Source: Corynebacterium singulare (GTDB lineage Bacteria > Actinomycetota > Actinomycetes > Mycobacteriales > Mycobacteriaceae). From it: 64,000 bases of DNA. Below are positions 34,224-42,754 of the stretch, piece after piece. Where the stretch lies: positions 2,765,149-2,829,148 of the forward strand of contig NZ_CP010827.1 in the NCBI RefSeq assembly GCF_000833575.1, read 5' to 3'. Positions within the stretch are counted from its first letter, which is position 1; each line of letters opens with the position of its first letter. The notes under the pieces were generated by a model. It searched no databases and was not told the origin of the DNA. It saw nothing but the letters and a program-made list of their open reading frames with translations. The translations under genes were made by a program, and so were the position numbers.

Positions 34224-34691
34224 GTGAGCATGCTCGTAGTCGGAATCCTGTTTTTCATCATCGCTGCCATTCTCCTGATCGTGGGTGGACTGGCCACAAT
34301 GCGCAAGCTGCCTGGTAATGGTGTCGTCGGACTGCGCCTCGCGGAAATCCGGAAAACCAAGGAAGCATGGGACAATGCGCATGCCGTCGCTGGGCCATTT
34401 TGGACATTGGGTGGGGTGGCACTGGTTTTTGGCGGTATCGTCGCGCTTCGCGCCGAAGGCTGGATGTGGCTCATTCCGGCAGCCACTTTTGTCATCGCCG
34501 TTCTCGCGCTGTCCATCGGTTCCAACATGGGCGCTCGCGCTGCCTACTTGTGGGACCAGGCACACAAGGACGACGAGGGATGCGGGGATTCCTGTAACTG
34601 CGGCGATGGAGGATGCGGGGAAGAAGAGGCACCGACTGTCGACGTCTCCGCGGTCCGCGCTGCCGCCGAGCGCGCCGATCAGTCCCATTGA
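34224..34691 (+). CDS. SdpI-like membrane protein with cysteine-rich tail
   Basis: A 155-residue protein with three hydrophobic segments in the first 110 residues. The pattern RKLPGNGVVGLRLAEIRKTKEAWDNAH is that of the SdpI/YhfL family (SdpI is the immunity protein to the SdpC toxin of Bacillus). The C-terminal tail is unusual: DDEGCGDSCNCGDGGCGEEEA, with four cysteines that could bind metal. The start is GTG 34224 or ATG 34230; GGGAGGGA lies upstream. The function here is not known. Confidence 0.75.
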   Translation: MSMLVVGILFFIIAAILLIVGGLATMRKLPGNGVVGLRLAEIRKTKEAWDNAHAVAGPFWTLGGVALVFGGIVALRAEGWMWLIPAATFVIAVLALSIGSNMGARAAYLWDQAHKDDEGCGDSCNCGDGGCGEEEAPTVDVSAVRAAAERADQSH

Positions 34692-34703
34692 TAAATACGA
34701 CAC

Positions 34704-34749
34704 TGTGACGCTATAAGCGGATAGTTCGCTTCTTACTCTTATCGTCACA
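34704..34749 (+). terminator. possible terminator after the SdpI-like gene
   Basis: TGTGACG (34704-34710) pairs with CGTCACA (34743-34749), with an inner AAGCG/CGCTT stem. It is not followed by a good T tract. Confidence 0.4.
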
Positions 34750-34897
34750 ACGAATTCTTAGCCCAGGCGATCCAATGGTTGGTTAGACCCTCCATTGAGA
34801 TCGCCACTTTTTATTTCTTATCGTTTGCTGCCAAGTCAACAGGAAGAGGCTTAGAAGACGGGCTGGCGCGTGACAATGATGGGTCACCCGGAGGACT

Positions 34898-35137
34898 ATG
34901 GTTTCTATGACTAACATCAAGCGAAACACAGCACTCCAACTCGTCGCCGCCGCAGCACTGAGCCTTACCGTCCTTGGAGCCGGCGCCACGTATGCCCGGT
35001 CCATCGACTCGCGGGGGAACAGTACGATAGCAGAGGCGGGAACAATCTATAGCGACGTGGGTACCTCATATGGGTCTTATGACTTTAGCGGTAGCCCAAT
35101 GGAAGAGCTCCCCATATGGGAGGGCGAAATCGGATAA
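34898..35137 (+). CDS. small secreted protein
   Basis: A 79-residue protein with a clear signal peptide (KRNTALQLVAAAALSLTVLGAGATYA). The mature part of about 48 residues is Ser/Gly/Tyr-rich and ends PMEELPIWEGEIG. GGAGG lies 6 bases upstream of the ATG at 34898. No family is recognised. The Rieske gene follows 10 bases downstream on the same strand, so the two are probably co-transcribed. Confidence 0.65.
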   Translation: MVSMTNIKRNTALQLVAAAALSLTVLGAGATYARSIDSRGNSTIAEAGTIYSDVGTSYGSYDFSGSPMEELPIWEGEIG

Positions 35138-35147
35138 AGTAGGGCCC

Positions 35148-35519
35148 ATGACTACGTGTTCTCGTCGTATGTTCCTACTCGGCTCCGCCACCACCTTCGC
35201 TGGCGCGTACCTCGCCGCGTGTGGCAAGGAGCCCTCCGCTGAAATTGCCGCCACTGAGATCCCGGTGGGATCAGCTGTCATCGTGGATAAGGTCATTTTT
35301 GCCCAGCCAACCGAGGGCGAGTTCAAGGCCTACTCGCAAACCTGCCCACACCAGCATTCGCTCATCACCAAGATTGAAGGCATGACCGCCACGTGCACAA
35401 CCCATTACTCTAGCTTCGACCTTGCCACGGGCGAGGTTACCGGCGGCCCCAGCCCCAAACCGCTCACCGAGTACGGCGTTGAGAACGATGGCGGAACCGT
35501 CAAGAACGTCCCCGCCTAA
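35148..35519 (+). CDS. Tat-exported Rieske [2Fe-2S] lipoprotein
   Basis: A 123-residue protein. The N-terminus SRRMFLLGSA is a twin-arginine signal, and AAC near residue 22 is a lipobox, so the folded iron-sulfur protein should be exported and lipid-anchored. The cluster ligands are CPH in QTCPHQHSLI and CTTH in ATCTTHYSSFDLATG, with normal Rieske spacing. The redox partner is unknown; no oxygenase or cytochrome gene is adjacent. The ATG at 35148 is preferred over upstream in-frame codons because it gives the signal. Confidence 0.85.
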   Translation: MTTCSRRMFLLGSATTFAGAYLAACGKEPSAEIAATEIPVGSAVIVDKVIFAQPTEGEFKAYSQTCPHQHSLITKIEGMTATCTTHYSSFDLATGEVTGGPSPKPLTEYGVENDGGTVKNVPA

Positions 35520-35533
35520 TCTCGCCGGAGAGC

Positions 35534-35547
35534 GTTTCACGTGAAAC
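35534..35547. other. parS site 5
   Basis: A perfect GTTTCACGTGAAAC core between the Rieske gene and the SBF-type symporter. Confidence 0.9.
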
Positions 35548-35574
35548 ATCTGAGGGGCGTCTACACTCTGTTGT

Positions 35575-36534
35575 ATGCTTGAGCGTCTCAAAAACCTTGA
35601 TCCCCTCATCATCCTGATCCTCTGCGCGGTCGCGATCGCCGTCGTGTTTCCCGCTCGCGGGGGCTTTGCAGACACCTTCGACGCCCTCACCAATATTGGT
35701 ATCGCGCTTCTCTTCTTCCTGTACGGTGCGCGCCTATCGCCGCGCGAAGCCATCAACGGCATCAAGCACTGGAAACTTCACCTGACGATCCTGGCGTTCA
35801 CCTTTGTGGTCTATCCCGTGGTCGGCCTTGCACTCAGACCGCTCACGGCATTCATCCCCAGGGATCTCTACCTAGGCATCCTCTACCTGACGCTCGTGCC
35901 GTCGACGGTGCAGTCCTCAGTGGCCTTCACGTCCGTCTCGAGGGGAAACGTCGCCGGCGCCATCGTCTCGGCATCAGCGTCCAACTTGGCGGGTGTCATC
36001 CTCACCCCACTGCTCGTTATGGCACTCATGGGCGCGGGCGACGGAATACACATCGATAGTTCGGTCTTCGTTGAGATTTCAGTCCTCTTGCTCCTGCCAT
36101 TCGTGCTCGGTCAGCTCACACGGCGATGGACGGGCAAGATCGCCGCAAGCAAGGCCACCAAAATAGTGGACCGTGGATCCATCGCAATGGTCGTGTATGC
36201 GGCCTTTTCAAAGGGCATGGTGGACGGAATATGGGCGTCGATAAGCATCTGGCAGATCCTGTTCCAGATACTCTTCTCTACAGCACTAGTCTTCTTCATG
36301 CTGTGGCTCACCAAAATCGTCAGCGCGAAGCTCGGGTTTAGCCGCGAAGACTCCATCGCCATCCAGTTCTGCGGCTCGAAGAAGTCCCTAGCAACGGGCC
36401 TACCGATGGCATCGGTCATCTTCGCATCCGGTAGCACGTCGCTCGGACTGCTTATCCTGCCACTCATGATTTACCACCAGGTTCAGCTCATGATTTGCGC
36501 GTCTGTGGCTTCGCGCTACGCACGGGTAGAGTGA
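35575..36534 (+). CDS. bile acid:sodium symporter family (SBF-like) transporter
   Basis: A 319-residue membrane protein with about nine transmembrane helices. LLFFLYGARLSPREAINGIKHWKLH near the N-terminus and STVQSSVAFTSVSRGNVAGAIVSASASNL in the middle mark the SBF_like subgroup (PF13593). QFCGSKKSLATGLPMASVIF is the second conserved crossover region. Members are putative sodium-coupled carriers of organic anions; the substrate is unknown. A 102-residue gene follows 6 bases downstream. Confidence 0.85.
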   Translation: MLERLKNLDPLIILILCAVAIAVVFPARGGFADTFDALTNIGIALLFFLYGARLSPREAINGIKHWKLHLTILAFTFVVYPVVGLALRPLTAFIPRDLYLGILYLTLVPSTVQSSVAFTSVSRGNVAGAIVSASASNLAGVILTPLLVMALMGAGDGIHIDSSVFVEISVLLLLPFVLGQLTRRWTGKIAASKATKIVDRGSIAMVVYAAFSKGMVDGIWASISIWQILFQILFSTALVFFMLWLTKIVSAKLGFSREDSIAIQFCGSKKSLATGLPMASVIFASGSTSLGLLILPLMIYHQVQLMICASVASRYARVE

Positions 36535-36540
36535 GGCATC

Positions 36541-36849
36541 ATGAAAACTCTCTACGTCCGCACCACCATGTCTATCCCGGAAGTAGGCACCGCCGTCCAT
36601 ATCGCGGAGATGCAGGAAATTAGTGAGACCGCCTGCTCCATGCAGCGCATGATTGCGCTCGCGCCGAATGAATCTATCGTCGGTGCAGCCACCCCGCAGG
36701 CCTCGGTGGGCAATGCGGATATCCCTCAGCAGGTTGTGCCCCATCCCAATACTTACGACGACTTCCCAGATATCGACGCCGAATTTATCGGCGCTATGGA
36801 GTTTCACTCCCTGTGGACCGAGGCAACCGCGCTCTACGGTGACCTCTAG
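36541..36849 (+). CDS. hypothetical protein (102 aa)
   Basis: A soluble protein of 102 residues (MKTLYVRTTMSIPEVGTAVHIAEM...) starting 6 bases after the SBF-like transporter and so probably in its operon. No signal peptide, membrane segment or known motif is seen. The GC-rich codon use matches its neighbours. The stop overlaps the convergent azlD gene by 4 bases. Confidence 0.6.
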   Translation: MKTLYVRTTMSIPEVGTAVHIAEMQEISETACSMQRMIALAPNESIVGAATPQASVGNADIPQQVVPHPNTYDDFPDIDAEFIGAMEFHSLWTEATALYGDL

Positions 36850-37178
36850 AAGACCCAGTTCACTAAGAGCATGTAGAACGCGGTGCCGCCAAAGATCGAA
36901 AGACCGGAGTTGCGACGCCACAGATGCAGGGCAGCGGTAAACGCTGCGGCGGCAAGGGGGGCGATGAGGTTTCCCGTGTCACGAGTGGCTCCGAACAAGG
37001 TATAAACCACCAACACCGTCATCACGCCCACCGGCATGGTGAAGCCCAGCATCGTAATAAAGTTGCTGCCTTTAAGGGCCTTAACGAAGGCGAAGGGAAG
37101 CCAGCGCAGCAGCACCGTCACGATCCCCACCGGGATAAGCACCGCCAGGATAGTGCTAAGAGTTACTCCGGCTGGCAT
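36846..37178 (-). CDS. azlD: AzlD-type small subunit of a branched-chain amino acid exporter
   Basis: A 110-residue protein with four hydrophobic segments, matching AzlD/BrnE (VTVLLRWLPFAF near the N-terminus). With AzlC it forms the BrnFE exporter, which in corynebacteria removes excess Ile, Leu, Val and Met. The gene overlaps azlC by 16 bases. The divergent lrp regulator usual beside brnFE is not in this window. Confidence 0.85.
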   Translation of the reverse strand: MPAGVTLSTILAVLIPVGIVTVLLRWLPFAFVKALKGSNFITMLGFTMPVGVMTVLVVYTLFGATRDTGNLIAPLAAAAFTAALHLWRRNSGLSIFGGTAFYMLLVNWVF

Positions 37179-37879
37179 GGCTTCTCCTTACGCAAGAGCA
37201 TCGCACCATCAATGCGCGGGGAGACATAGCGCAGCAACAACAACAAGAAATATGCGGTCAGCGTCACCATGAGGAGCTGTCCCGGAAAAAGGAATCCAGC
37301 CAAGATTCCTAAGGCCGCGGCGCTAAGGGGGAGAGAATAATCCTTGTTGTTCTGGAAAGAGTCAATGGCCAGGACAACGAACAGAGCCACCAGCGCAAAG
37401 TCCAGACCTTTCACTGAGGGAGGGATAGCCTGGCCCGCGAGCGCGCCAATGATGCCGGCGCCCACCCAGAGAAGCTGGCAGAAAAGCTGCACCGTGAACA
37501 CGAACGTGCCACTGGGGCGCGAGTTGCGGGGGAGAGCGGAGATGACGGCATAGGATTCGTCGGTCAGCGCGTAGGTGGAATAGGCGCGGCCGAGGGGATT
37601 GCGAATCTCATCCCGAGGAAAGGTGAGGCCGTAGAAGATATGGCGGAAATTCACCATGAAGCCAGTCAATGCCGCAACCGCCGGGGTGACACCGCCCGTG
37701 ACCATGGAAATAGCAAGAAATTCCATAGAGCCGGCGTAGATGATGACGGAGAACACCGGAGTCCACCACCAGTCGAAGCCGGTCTGCACCATCAGCACAC
37801 CGAAAGCAAGGCCAAGCGGGACGACACCCACGGCAATAGCCATGCAGGTTTTCACCGCCGTGACAATCTCCGAACGCAT
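37163..37879 (-). CDS. azlC: AzlC-type large subunit of a branched-chain amino acid exporter
   Basis: A 238-residue AzlC/BrnF family membrane protein. Typical segments are PLGLAFGVLMVQTGFDWWW, SVIIYAGSMEFLAISM, FMVNFRHIFYGLTF and YALTDESYAV. It forms the export channel with AzlD, encoded 16 bases overlapping downstream. Confidence 0.9.
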   Translation of the reverse strand: MRSEIVTAVKTCMAIAVGVVPLGLAFGVLMVQTGFDWWWTPVFSVIIYAGSMEFLAISMVTGGVTPAVAALTGFMVNFRHIFYGLTFPRDEIRNPLGRAYSTYALTDESYAVISALPRNSRPSGTFVFTVQLFCQLLWVGAGIIGALAGQAIPPSVKGLDFALVALFVVLAIDSFQNNKDYSLPLSAAALGILAGFLFPGQLLMVTLTAYFLLLLLRYVSPRIDGAMLLRKEKPCQPE

Positions 37880-37914
37880 GGGACAAATGTTAGTTCACGG
37901 CGCGCGCAAGGACA

Positions 37915-38514
37915 CTAATTATCTTCGTCGATGTAGCGCGGGAAGGTGGAGAAAAGCGGCAGGGGCATAGCCTGGCGCTTCATCACATCCGACCACGTAT
38001 CCGTGGAGCCGGAAGAAACCACGTCTTGGGGGAGAGCGGGCGCGACATACCAGTCGCCGCGGTCGATTTCGGCCTCAAGCTCGCCCGGTTCCCACTCGAA
38101 GAGGCCGACGAAGAGACGCATGCCGGCAACAAGCTCGGTAATCTCCTCAGGGCCCACCCGCAGATCCACCATGGCCAAGCGCGGGGCGAGGCGGCTCAGC
38201 GCCGGATACTTCTCAATATCCACGCCTTGGCGCGTCATGGCAACGCCGAGGGCCGCCTGCTGATTGTGCGGACCACCAATGTAGAGGGCCTGCGGTTTAG
38301 CCACCGCAGGTAGCCACTCCGGCATGACGTTAAACACGGCCATCTCAGAGCGCTTGGTCAGGTCGACACCATACGTACGCCCGCCCAGCTGCTCAGTGAT
38401 CAGGATAACGGAGCGGTTGTAGTGCGGGACGAGGATGTCGGGAGCAGCAACAAGCAGCTGGCCAGGGGCCGGTTCATTGCGCTCGAGAGCGTTGAAAAGT
38501 CTATCTGCGTACAT
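37915..38514 (-). CDS. YqgE/AlgH family protein
   Basis: A 199-residue soluble protein of the UPF0301 (YqgE/AlgH) family: GQLLVAAPDILVPHYNRSVILITEQ at the N-terminus, LYIGGPHNQQAALGV, and LRLFVGLFEWEPGELEAEI. The biochemical function of the family is not established. It starts 2 bases after the stop of pcnA on the same strand. Confidence 0.9.
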   Translation of the reverse strand: MYADRLFNALERNEPAPGQLLVAAPDILVPHYNRSVILITEQLGGRTYGVDLTKRSEMAVFNVMPEWLPAVAKPQALYIGGPHNQQAALGVAMTRQGVDIEKYPALSRLAPRLAMVDLRVGPEEITELVAGMRLFVGLFEWEPGELEAEIDRGDWYVAPALPQDVVSSGSTDTWSDVMKRQAMPLPLFSTFPRYIDEDN

Positions 38515-38516
38515 CC

Positions 38517-39950
38517 CTATCTAGAATTCCACCACTCGCGCAGCTTCGCAATAGCAACGTCGCGCTCCAACGGGCCCTCCTCAAGGCGCAGCTCCTTGAG
38601 ATAAGACCATGCCTGGCCCACCTCGGGGCCGGGTTTGAGATCAAGGATCTCCATGATCTCGTTGCCGTCGAGGTCCGGGCGCACGCGCGCGAGATCTTCC
38701 TTCGCGGCAATGTCCGCGATGCGCTCCTCTAGCTGGTCATATGTGCGCTGAAGGCGGCGGGCCTTACGCTCATTGCGGGTAGTGCAGTCCGCACGCACAA
38801 GCTTGTGCAGGCGGGGGAGAAGATCGCCGGCGTCGGTGACGTAGCGGCGTACGGCCGAGTCGGTCCACTGGCCATCACCGAAGCCGTGGAAGCGCATGTG
38901 CAGGTAGACCAGCTGACCGATGTCCTCAGTGGTGGCCTTGGGGAACTTGAGCTTGCGCAAGCGCTTGCGGGTGAGCTTGGCGCCGACGACCTCATGGTGG
39001 TGGAAGCTCACCTTGCCATCGGTGGTATCGCGCGTATCCGGCTTGCCAATGTCATGCAACAGCGCGGCCCAGCGGAGAATCAGGTCAGGGCCGTCTTCCT
39101 CCTGCTCCATGGCTTGGCGCAGCACGGTGAGGGAATGCGCGTACACATCCTTGTGCTGCGCGTGCTCGTCGGGCGCCATGCGCAGGGCCGGGATCTCCGG
39201 GAAAATGTAGTCCGCAATGCCGGTCTCGACGAGCAGGTCAATGCCCTTCCACGGCGCAGTGCCGCAGATCAGTTTGTTGAGCTCGACTTGGACACGTTCG
39301 ACGGTGATGCGCTGGATTTCCCCAGCCATGTCGGTCATGGCGGTGCGCACGCGCTTGGCGACGTCAAACTCCACCTGCGCCGCGAATCGTGCCGCGCGGA
39401 GCATGCGGAGGGGATCATCGTGGAAAGAAATCTCCGGCGCATCGGGAGTATCGAGGACGCGGTCCGCCAGGTGCTGCAGGCCGCCCATGGGATCGTGGAA
39501 CTCCCGGGTACCGTCGGGACGCAGCTCAATCGCCATGGCATTGACCGTGAAATCACGGCGGACGAGGTCGCCCTCCAAGGTGTCGCCGTAGACGACCTCC
39601 GGGTTGCGGGAATCACCGTCATAGCTATCGGAACGGAAGGTGGTGATTTCGATCTGCTGACCCTTGTACGCAGCGGATACCGTGCCGTAATCGATTCCGG
39701 TGTCCCAGACGGTCTCTGCCCACTCCTCCAGGATGGAGTACACGACATCGGGGCGGGCAGGCGTGGTGAAGTCGAGGTCATTGCCTAGACGGCCCAGCAG
39801 GGCGTCGCGGACGGAGCCGCCGACGAGGTAGAGGGGGGCGTCGTGAAGCGCAAAGCGGTCCACCAGCCCCTGGAGGAGGCCACTGAGCTGGCTGAGGGAA
39901 GCGTCTGCGCGGGCGAGAACGCCGATTAGCTGAGTGTCCTGAAAATTCAC
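38517..39950 (-). CDS. cca: CCA tRNA nucleotidyltransferase
   Basis: A 477-residue class II nucleotidyltransferase that adds or repairs the 3' CCA of tRNA (often annotated pcnA in actinobacteria). The catalytic region is [24 protein letters not shown] with the DxD metal site, then [10 protein letters not shown] and the [17 protein letters not shown] helix. An HD domain follows ([14 protein letters not shown]). I take GTG at 39950 ([10 protein letters not shown]) as start because the long frame further upstream is Arg-rich, unlike the family, and runs into the divergent nudix gene. Confidence 0.92.
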   Translation of the reverse strand: MNFQDTQLIGVLARADASLSQLSGLLQGLVDRFALHDAPLYLVGGSVRDALLGRLGNDLDFTTPARPDVVYSILEEWAETVWDTGIDYGTVSAAYKGQQIEITTFRSDSYDGDSRNPEVVYGDTLEGDLVRRDFTVNAMAIELRPDGTREFHDPMGGLQHLADRVLDTPDAPEISFHDDPLRMLRAARFAAQVEFDVAKRVRTAMTDMAGEIQRITVERVQVELNKLICGTAPWKGIDLLVETGIADYIFPEIPALRMAPDEHAQHKDVYAHSLTVLRQAMEQEEDGPDLILRWAALLHDIGKPDTRDTTDGKVSFHHHEVVGAKLTRKRLRKLKFPKATTEDIGQLVYLHMRFHGFGDGQWTDSAVRRYVTDAGDLLPRLHKLVRADCTTRNERKARRLQRTYDQLEERIADIAAKEDLARVRPDLDGNEIMEILDLKPGPEVGQAWSYLKELRLEEGPLERDVAIAKLREWWNSR

Positions 39951-39978
39951 GGATCGAAGTCTACTACGATTAGCAGGG

Positions 39979-40581
39979 ATGACTAAGAACACGCCAGGCT
40001 CCAAGCGCCGCCGCCGACGGGGCGCGGGCAGCCGGAACCGCCGCACGGGACGCCCGCAGCGCGCGTCCACCAACCGCATGACCACGCGGGATGAGACGTC
40101 CGCGGGCGGTCTCGTCGTGTCCGGATTGGCGGAAGCCGTCGACACTGACGGAAACGTAGACCTCTCCCAGATCTACGTGGCGCTCATCGGCAGGCTGGAT
40201 CGCCGCGGCCGTCTGCTGTGGTCCATGCCGAAAGGCCACGTGGAGAACGGCGAGCCGAAGGAGCTCACCGCCGAGCGCGAGGTGTGGGAGGAGACCGGTA
40301 TCTATGGCAAGGTCTTCGCGGACCTCGGCATGATTGATTATTGGTTCGTCTCCGATGGCGTGCGCATCCACAAGACCGTGCACCACCACCTGCTGCGCTT
40401 TGAGGACGGCATCATGAATGATGAGGATCCGGAGGTCACCGAGGTCTCCTGGATCCCCGTCTCCGAGCTCATTGAGCACTTGGCCTATGCGGATGAGCGC
40501 AAGCTCGCGCGCATTGCCCATGATCTGTTGCCGGATCTCGCGCGAAAGGAAGCCGCCGCGGGAAAGGCGACTCCCCGGTGA
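39979..40581 (+). CDS. NUDIX hydrolase
   Basis: A 200-residue MutT-like hydrolase. The N-terminus is very basic ([21 protein letters not shown]). The Nudix box is complete in [20 protein letters not shown] followed by TGI, with the REVWEE metal ligands. Members cleave nucleoside diphosphate derivatives; the substrate is unknown. It is divergent from cca and starts the conserved nudix - DUF6049 - murJ set; its stop overlaps the next GTG by 4 bases. Confidence 0.9.
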   Translation: MTKNTPGSKRRRRRGAGSRNRRTGRPQRASTNRMTTRDETSAGGLVVSGLAEAVDTDGNVDLSQIYVALIGRLDRRGRLLWSMPKGHVENGEPKELTAEREVWEETGIYGKVFADLGMIDYWFVSDGVRIHKTVHHHLLRFEDGIMNDEDPEVTEVSWIPVSELIEHLAYADERKLARIAHDLLPDLARKEAAAGKATPR

Positions 40582-42746
40582 GCCGGCATGGGTGGCGCGT
40601 AGCGCTGGCTGCGGCGCTAGCGCTCGGGTGCGTTACCCCGGCGGCACAGGCAGAGGCTCAAGAAGACAGCCTGGCGAATGCGCAGTATTGGTTAGGTTCA
40701 CGGGGGCCGGACGAGTTGGAGCTCAGCCTGCTCAGTGCCAGCGAAGCACGGGTAGGGGACACCGTCGAGATGACCTTAAAGATCCATAACCCCACCGACA
40801 GCGCGGTGGACAACCTGCAGATAACTACCCGCCGCAGCGACGCAGTGCGATCCACCACGCAGGCCCGCCAAGAGCTGGCTGTGGGTTCTTTTCCTTATTA
40901 TGGGCCCTCTGAGTCCAGCGGGGCTTTGAAGCCGGGGGAGAGCCGAGAAGTGACCGTCGCGGTTCCCACAGCACTGGGAGAGGAATCCACGCTGGCCATT
41001 ACGGAGCCCGGTGCCTACCCGGTGCTCTTTACCCTGACCGGCACCCGCGATGGCCAGACCGCAAGCTTTGCGGAGGAACGCACGATCCTGGATTTTCAAG
41101 GTACACAGGATGCTCCGGAGAATCCGCGCGCGTTCTCCATTATCTATCCGCTCACCGCGGAGGTCGATGTGGTGCCGGGTGATACCGGTGGTCAGGATCT
41201 CATCCTGCAGAGCGAGCAACTGCCGGAGCAGATGGCGCCGGGCGGGCGTTTGGATCAGCTACTTGATATCTACGTGGACCATGACCTGCACGGGTCCGGG
41301 TGCGTGGCTCTGGATCCGGCGCTTGTCGACGCCGCCTCCCGCATCGCCTCCGGCTACACGGTCAACGACTCACGGCCTCCCATTGCGCAGCGCCCGAAAC
41401 GCTTGCGTGATTCCTGGTTCTCCAGCTCGGATAATGACCGTGGTGAGCCGGGTCAGCATTCCCAGGATGCTGCTGCCTGGCTGGACAAGCTCAAGGGCCT
41501 CGACTGCCGCATGCTCATGCCGTGGGCGAACACCGACACAGACGCCGTGGCCCACGTAGGCAATGAGCGGCTCACGCACGAGGCAGTGGAACAAGGAGCG
41601 GAGACAGTTGAGCGGGTACTCGGGAATCCTCTGAATACCTCGCTGACCGCGCCGGCCACGGGCATCAGCGAACATGAGTTCTCAGTGCCCATGCTTGTCG
41701 CAGATAATTCCGCGTGGGCCGGCAAAGCGGTGACGTTCGATGCCTCGCTCGGCGCACTCCTAGCCCAAACCGGGTCTCTTCCGCAGACCACGGGTTATTC
41801 CAACCCAGAGATGCGCTATGACTTCGCGGAAGACTCGGAACAGGCGCGGGCGTTGTCAGCGGGGGCGTCGCTAAGCATTGCCTCACAGGAGTTGCTGCAC
41901 GGCGGTGACGAGGAGCCGGAAGGCCTCGTGGCCAAGCTGCCGAATTACCACGATCCCGCCGCCGCCCGCGCGGTCATGGACACCGCCCAGCGCCTACTGA
42001 ACTCGCAGCATCTTTCCCCGCGGCCGGTGACGACGCTGCCCATCGAATCAAGCGAGGGCGAGCCCGGAAGCCCCTATGTTAACCCCGCCGCTTTCCACGA
42101 CGCGGAGATTACCCAGGTAGCCCAACAGGCGCGGTATACCGATGAGCTCATGTCCATCATGGTCAATGACCCAGCCATTGCCATGACGCGCTATGAATTC
42201 ACGCTGCCGCTGCGCCGCGATCTACTCGCCGTGCTCAGCGATACGCGCCGCACAAGCCTGCGCGGCTTCCGCCCAGCGGTGGAAGATAGCCGCAAGCGTT
42301 TGGAAGAGAACGCGGATGTACTGCGTGATCTGCGAGCCTCGGTCTCACTCATCCCACCGGGCAATGTGTACACGCGCGTTTCGGAATCCTCGCCGCTGCT
42401 CATCGTGGCGGAGAATGGGCTGCCGCTGCCTGTCGACGCCCACCTGGCCTACGACGCCCCCGACGGCGCCACCCTCAACACGCAGGACTCGGTTCACATC
42501 CCGGCTAAGGGATCTATTACCGTGTCCATGACCGCTGACCTGCCGAGCGACGCCGACCGCACCTCGTTGCGGCTATGGCTGGCTACCCCGTCTGAGCACC
42601 TGATCTCAGACCCAATTGATATCACCGTTCAGACGCGGGCCGGTATCGTTAGCGTGTATGGAGCCGGTATCGTTGCCGCGCTCGTCCTCGTCCTAGCCGC
42701 ACTGTTCCGGCTGGGTAAGCGGAAGAAAAAGAACACTCACGGATAG
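40578..42746 (+). CDS. secreted, membrane-anchored DUF6049 family protein
   Basis: A 722-residue exported protein. It has a signal peptide (residues 1-30, ending QAEAQE), a long extracytoplasmic part with an N-terminal beta-rich domain ([23 protein letters not shown]), a C-terminal helix ([18 protein letters not shown]) and a basic tail KRKKKN. Proteins of this kind always lie between the nudix gene and murJ in actinobacteria and are thought to act in the cell envelope, but no activity is known. It uses a GTG start coupled to nudix; murJ starts 8 bases later. Confidence 0.82.
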   Translation: MSRHGWRVALAAALALGCVTPAAQAEAQEDSLANAQYWLGSRGPDELELSLLSASEARVGDTVEMTLKIHNPTDSAVDNLQITTRRSDAVRSTTQARQELAVGSFPYYGPSESSGALKPGESREVTVAVPTALGEESTLAITEPGAYPVLFTLTGTRDGQTASFAEERTILDFQGTQDAPENPRAFSIIYPLTAEVDVVPGDTGGQDLILQSEQLPEQMAPGGRLDQLLDIYVDHDLHGSGCVALDPALVDAASRIASGYTVNDSRPPIAQRPKRLRDSWFSSSDNDRGEPGQHSQDAAAWLDKLKGLDCRMLMPWANTDTDAVAHVGNERLTHEAVEQGAETVERVLGNPLNTSLTAPATGISEHEFSVPMLVADNSAWAGKAVTFDASLGALLAQTGSLPQTTGYSNPEMRYDFAEDSEQARALSAGASLSIASQELLHGGDEEPEGLVAKLPNYHDPAAARAVMDTAQRLLNSQHLSPRPVTTLPIESSEGEPGSPYVNPAAFHDAEITQVAQQARYTDELMSIMVNDPAIAMTRYEFTLPLRRDLLAVLSDTRRTSLRGFRPAVEDSRKRLEENADVLRDLRASVSLIPPGNVYTRVSESSPLLIVAENGLPLPVDAHLAYDAPDGATLNTQDSVHIPAKGSITVSMTADLPSDADRTSLRLWLATPSEHLISDPIDITVQTRAGIVSVYGAGIVAALVLVLAALFRLGKRKKKNTHG

Positions 42747-42754
42747 TTTTCTCT

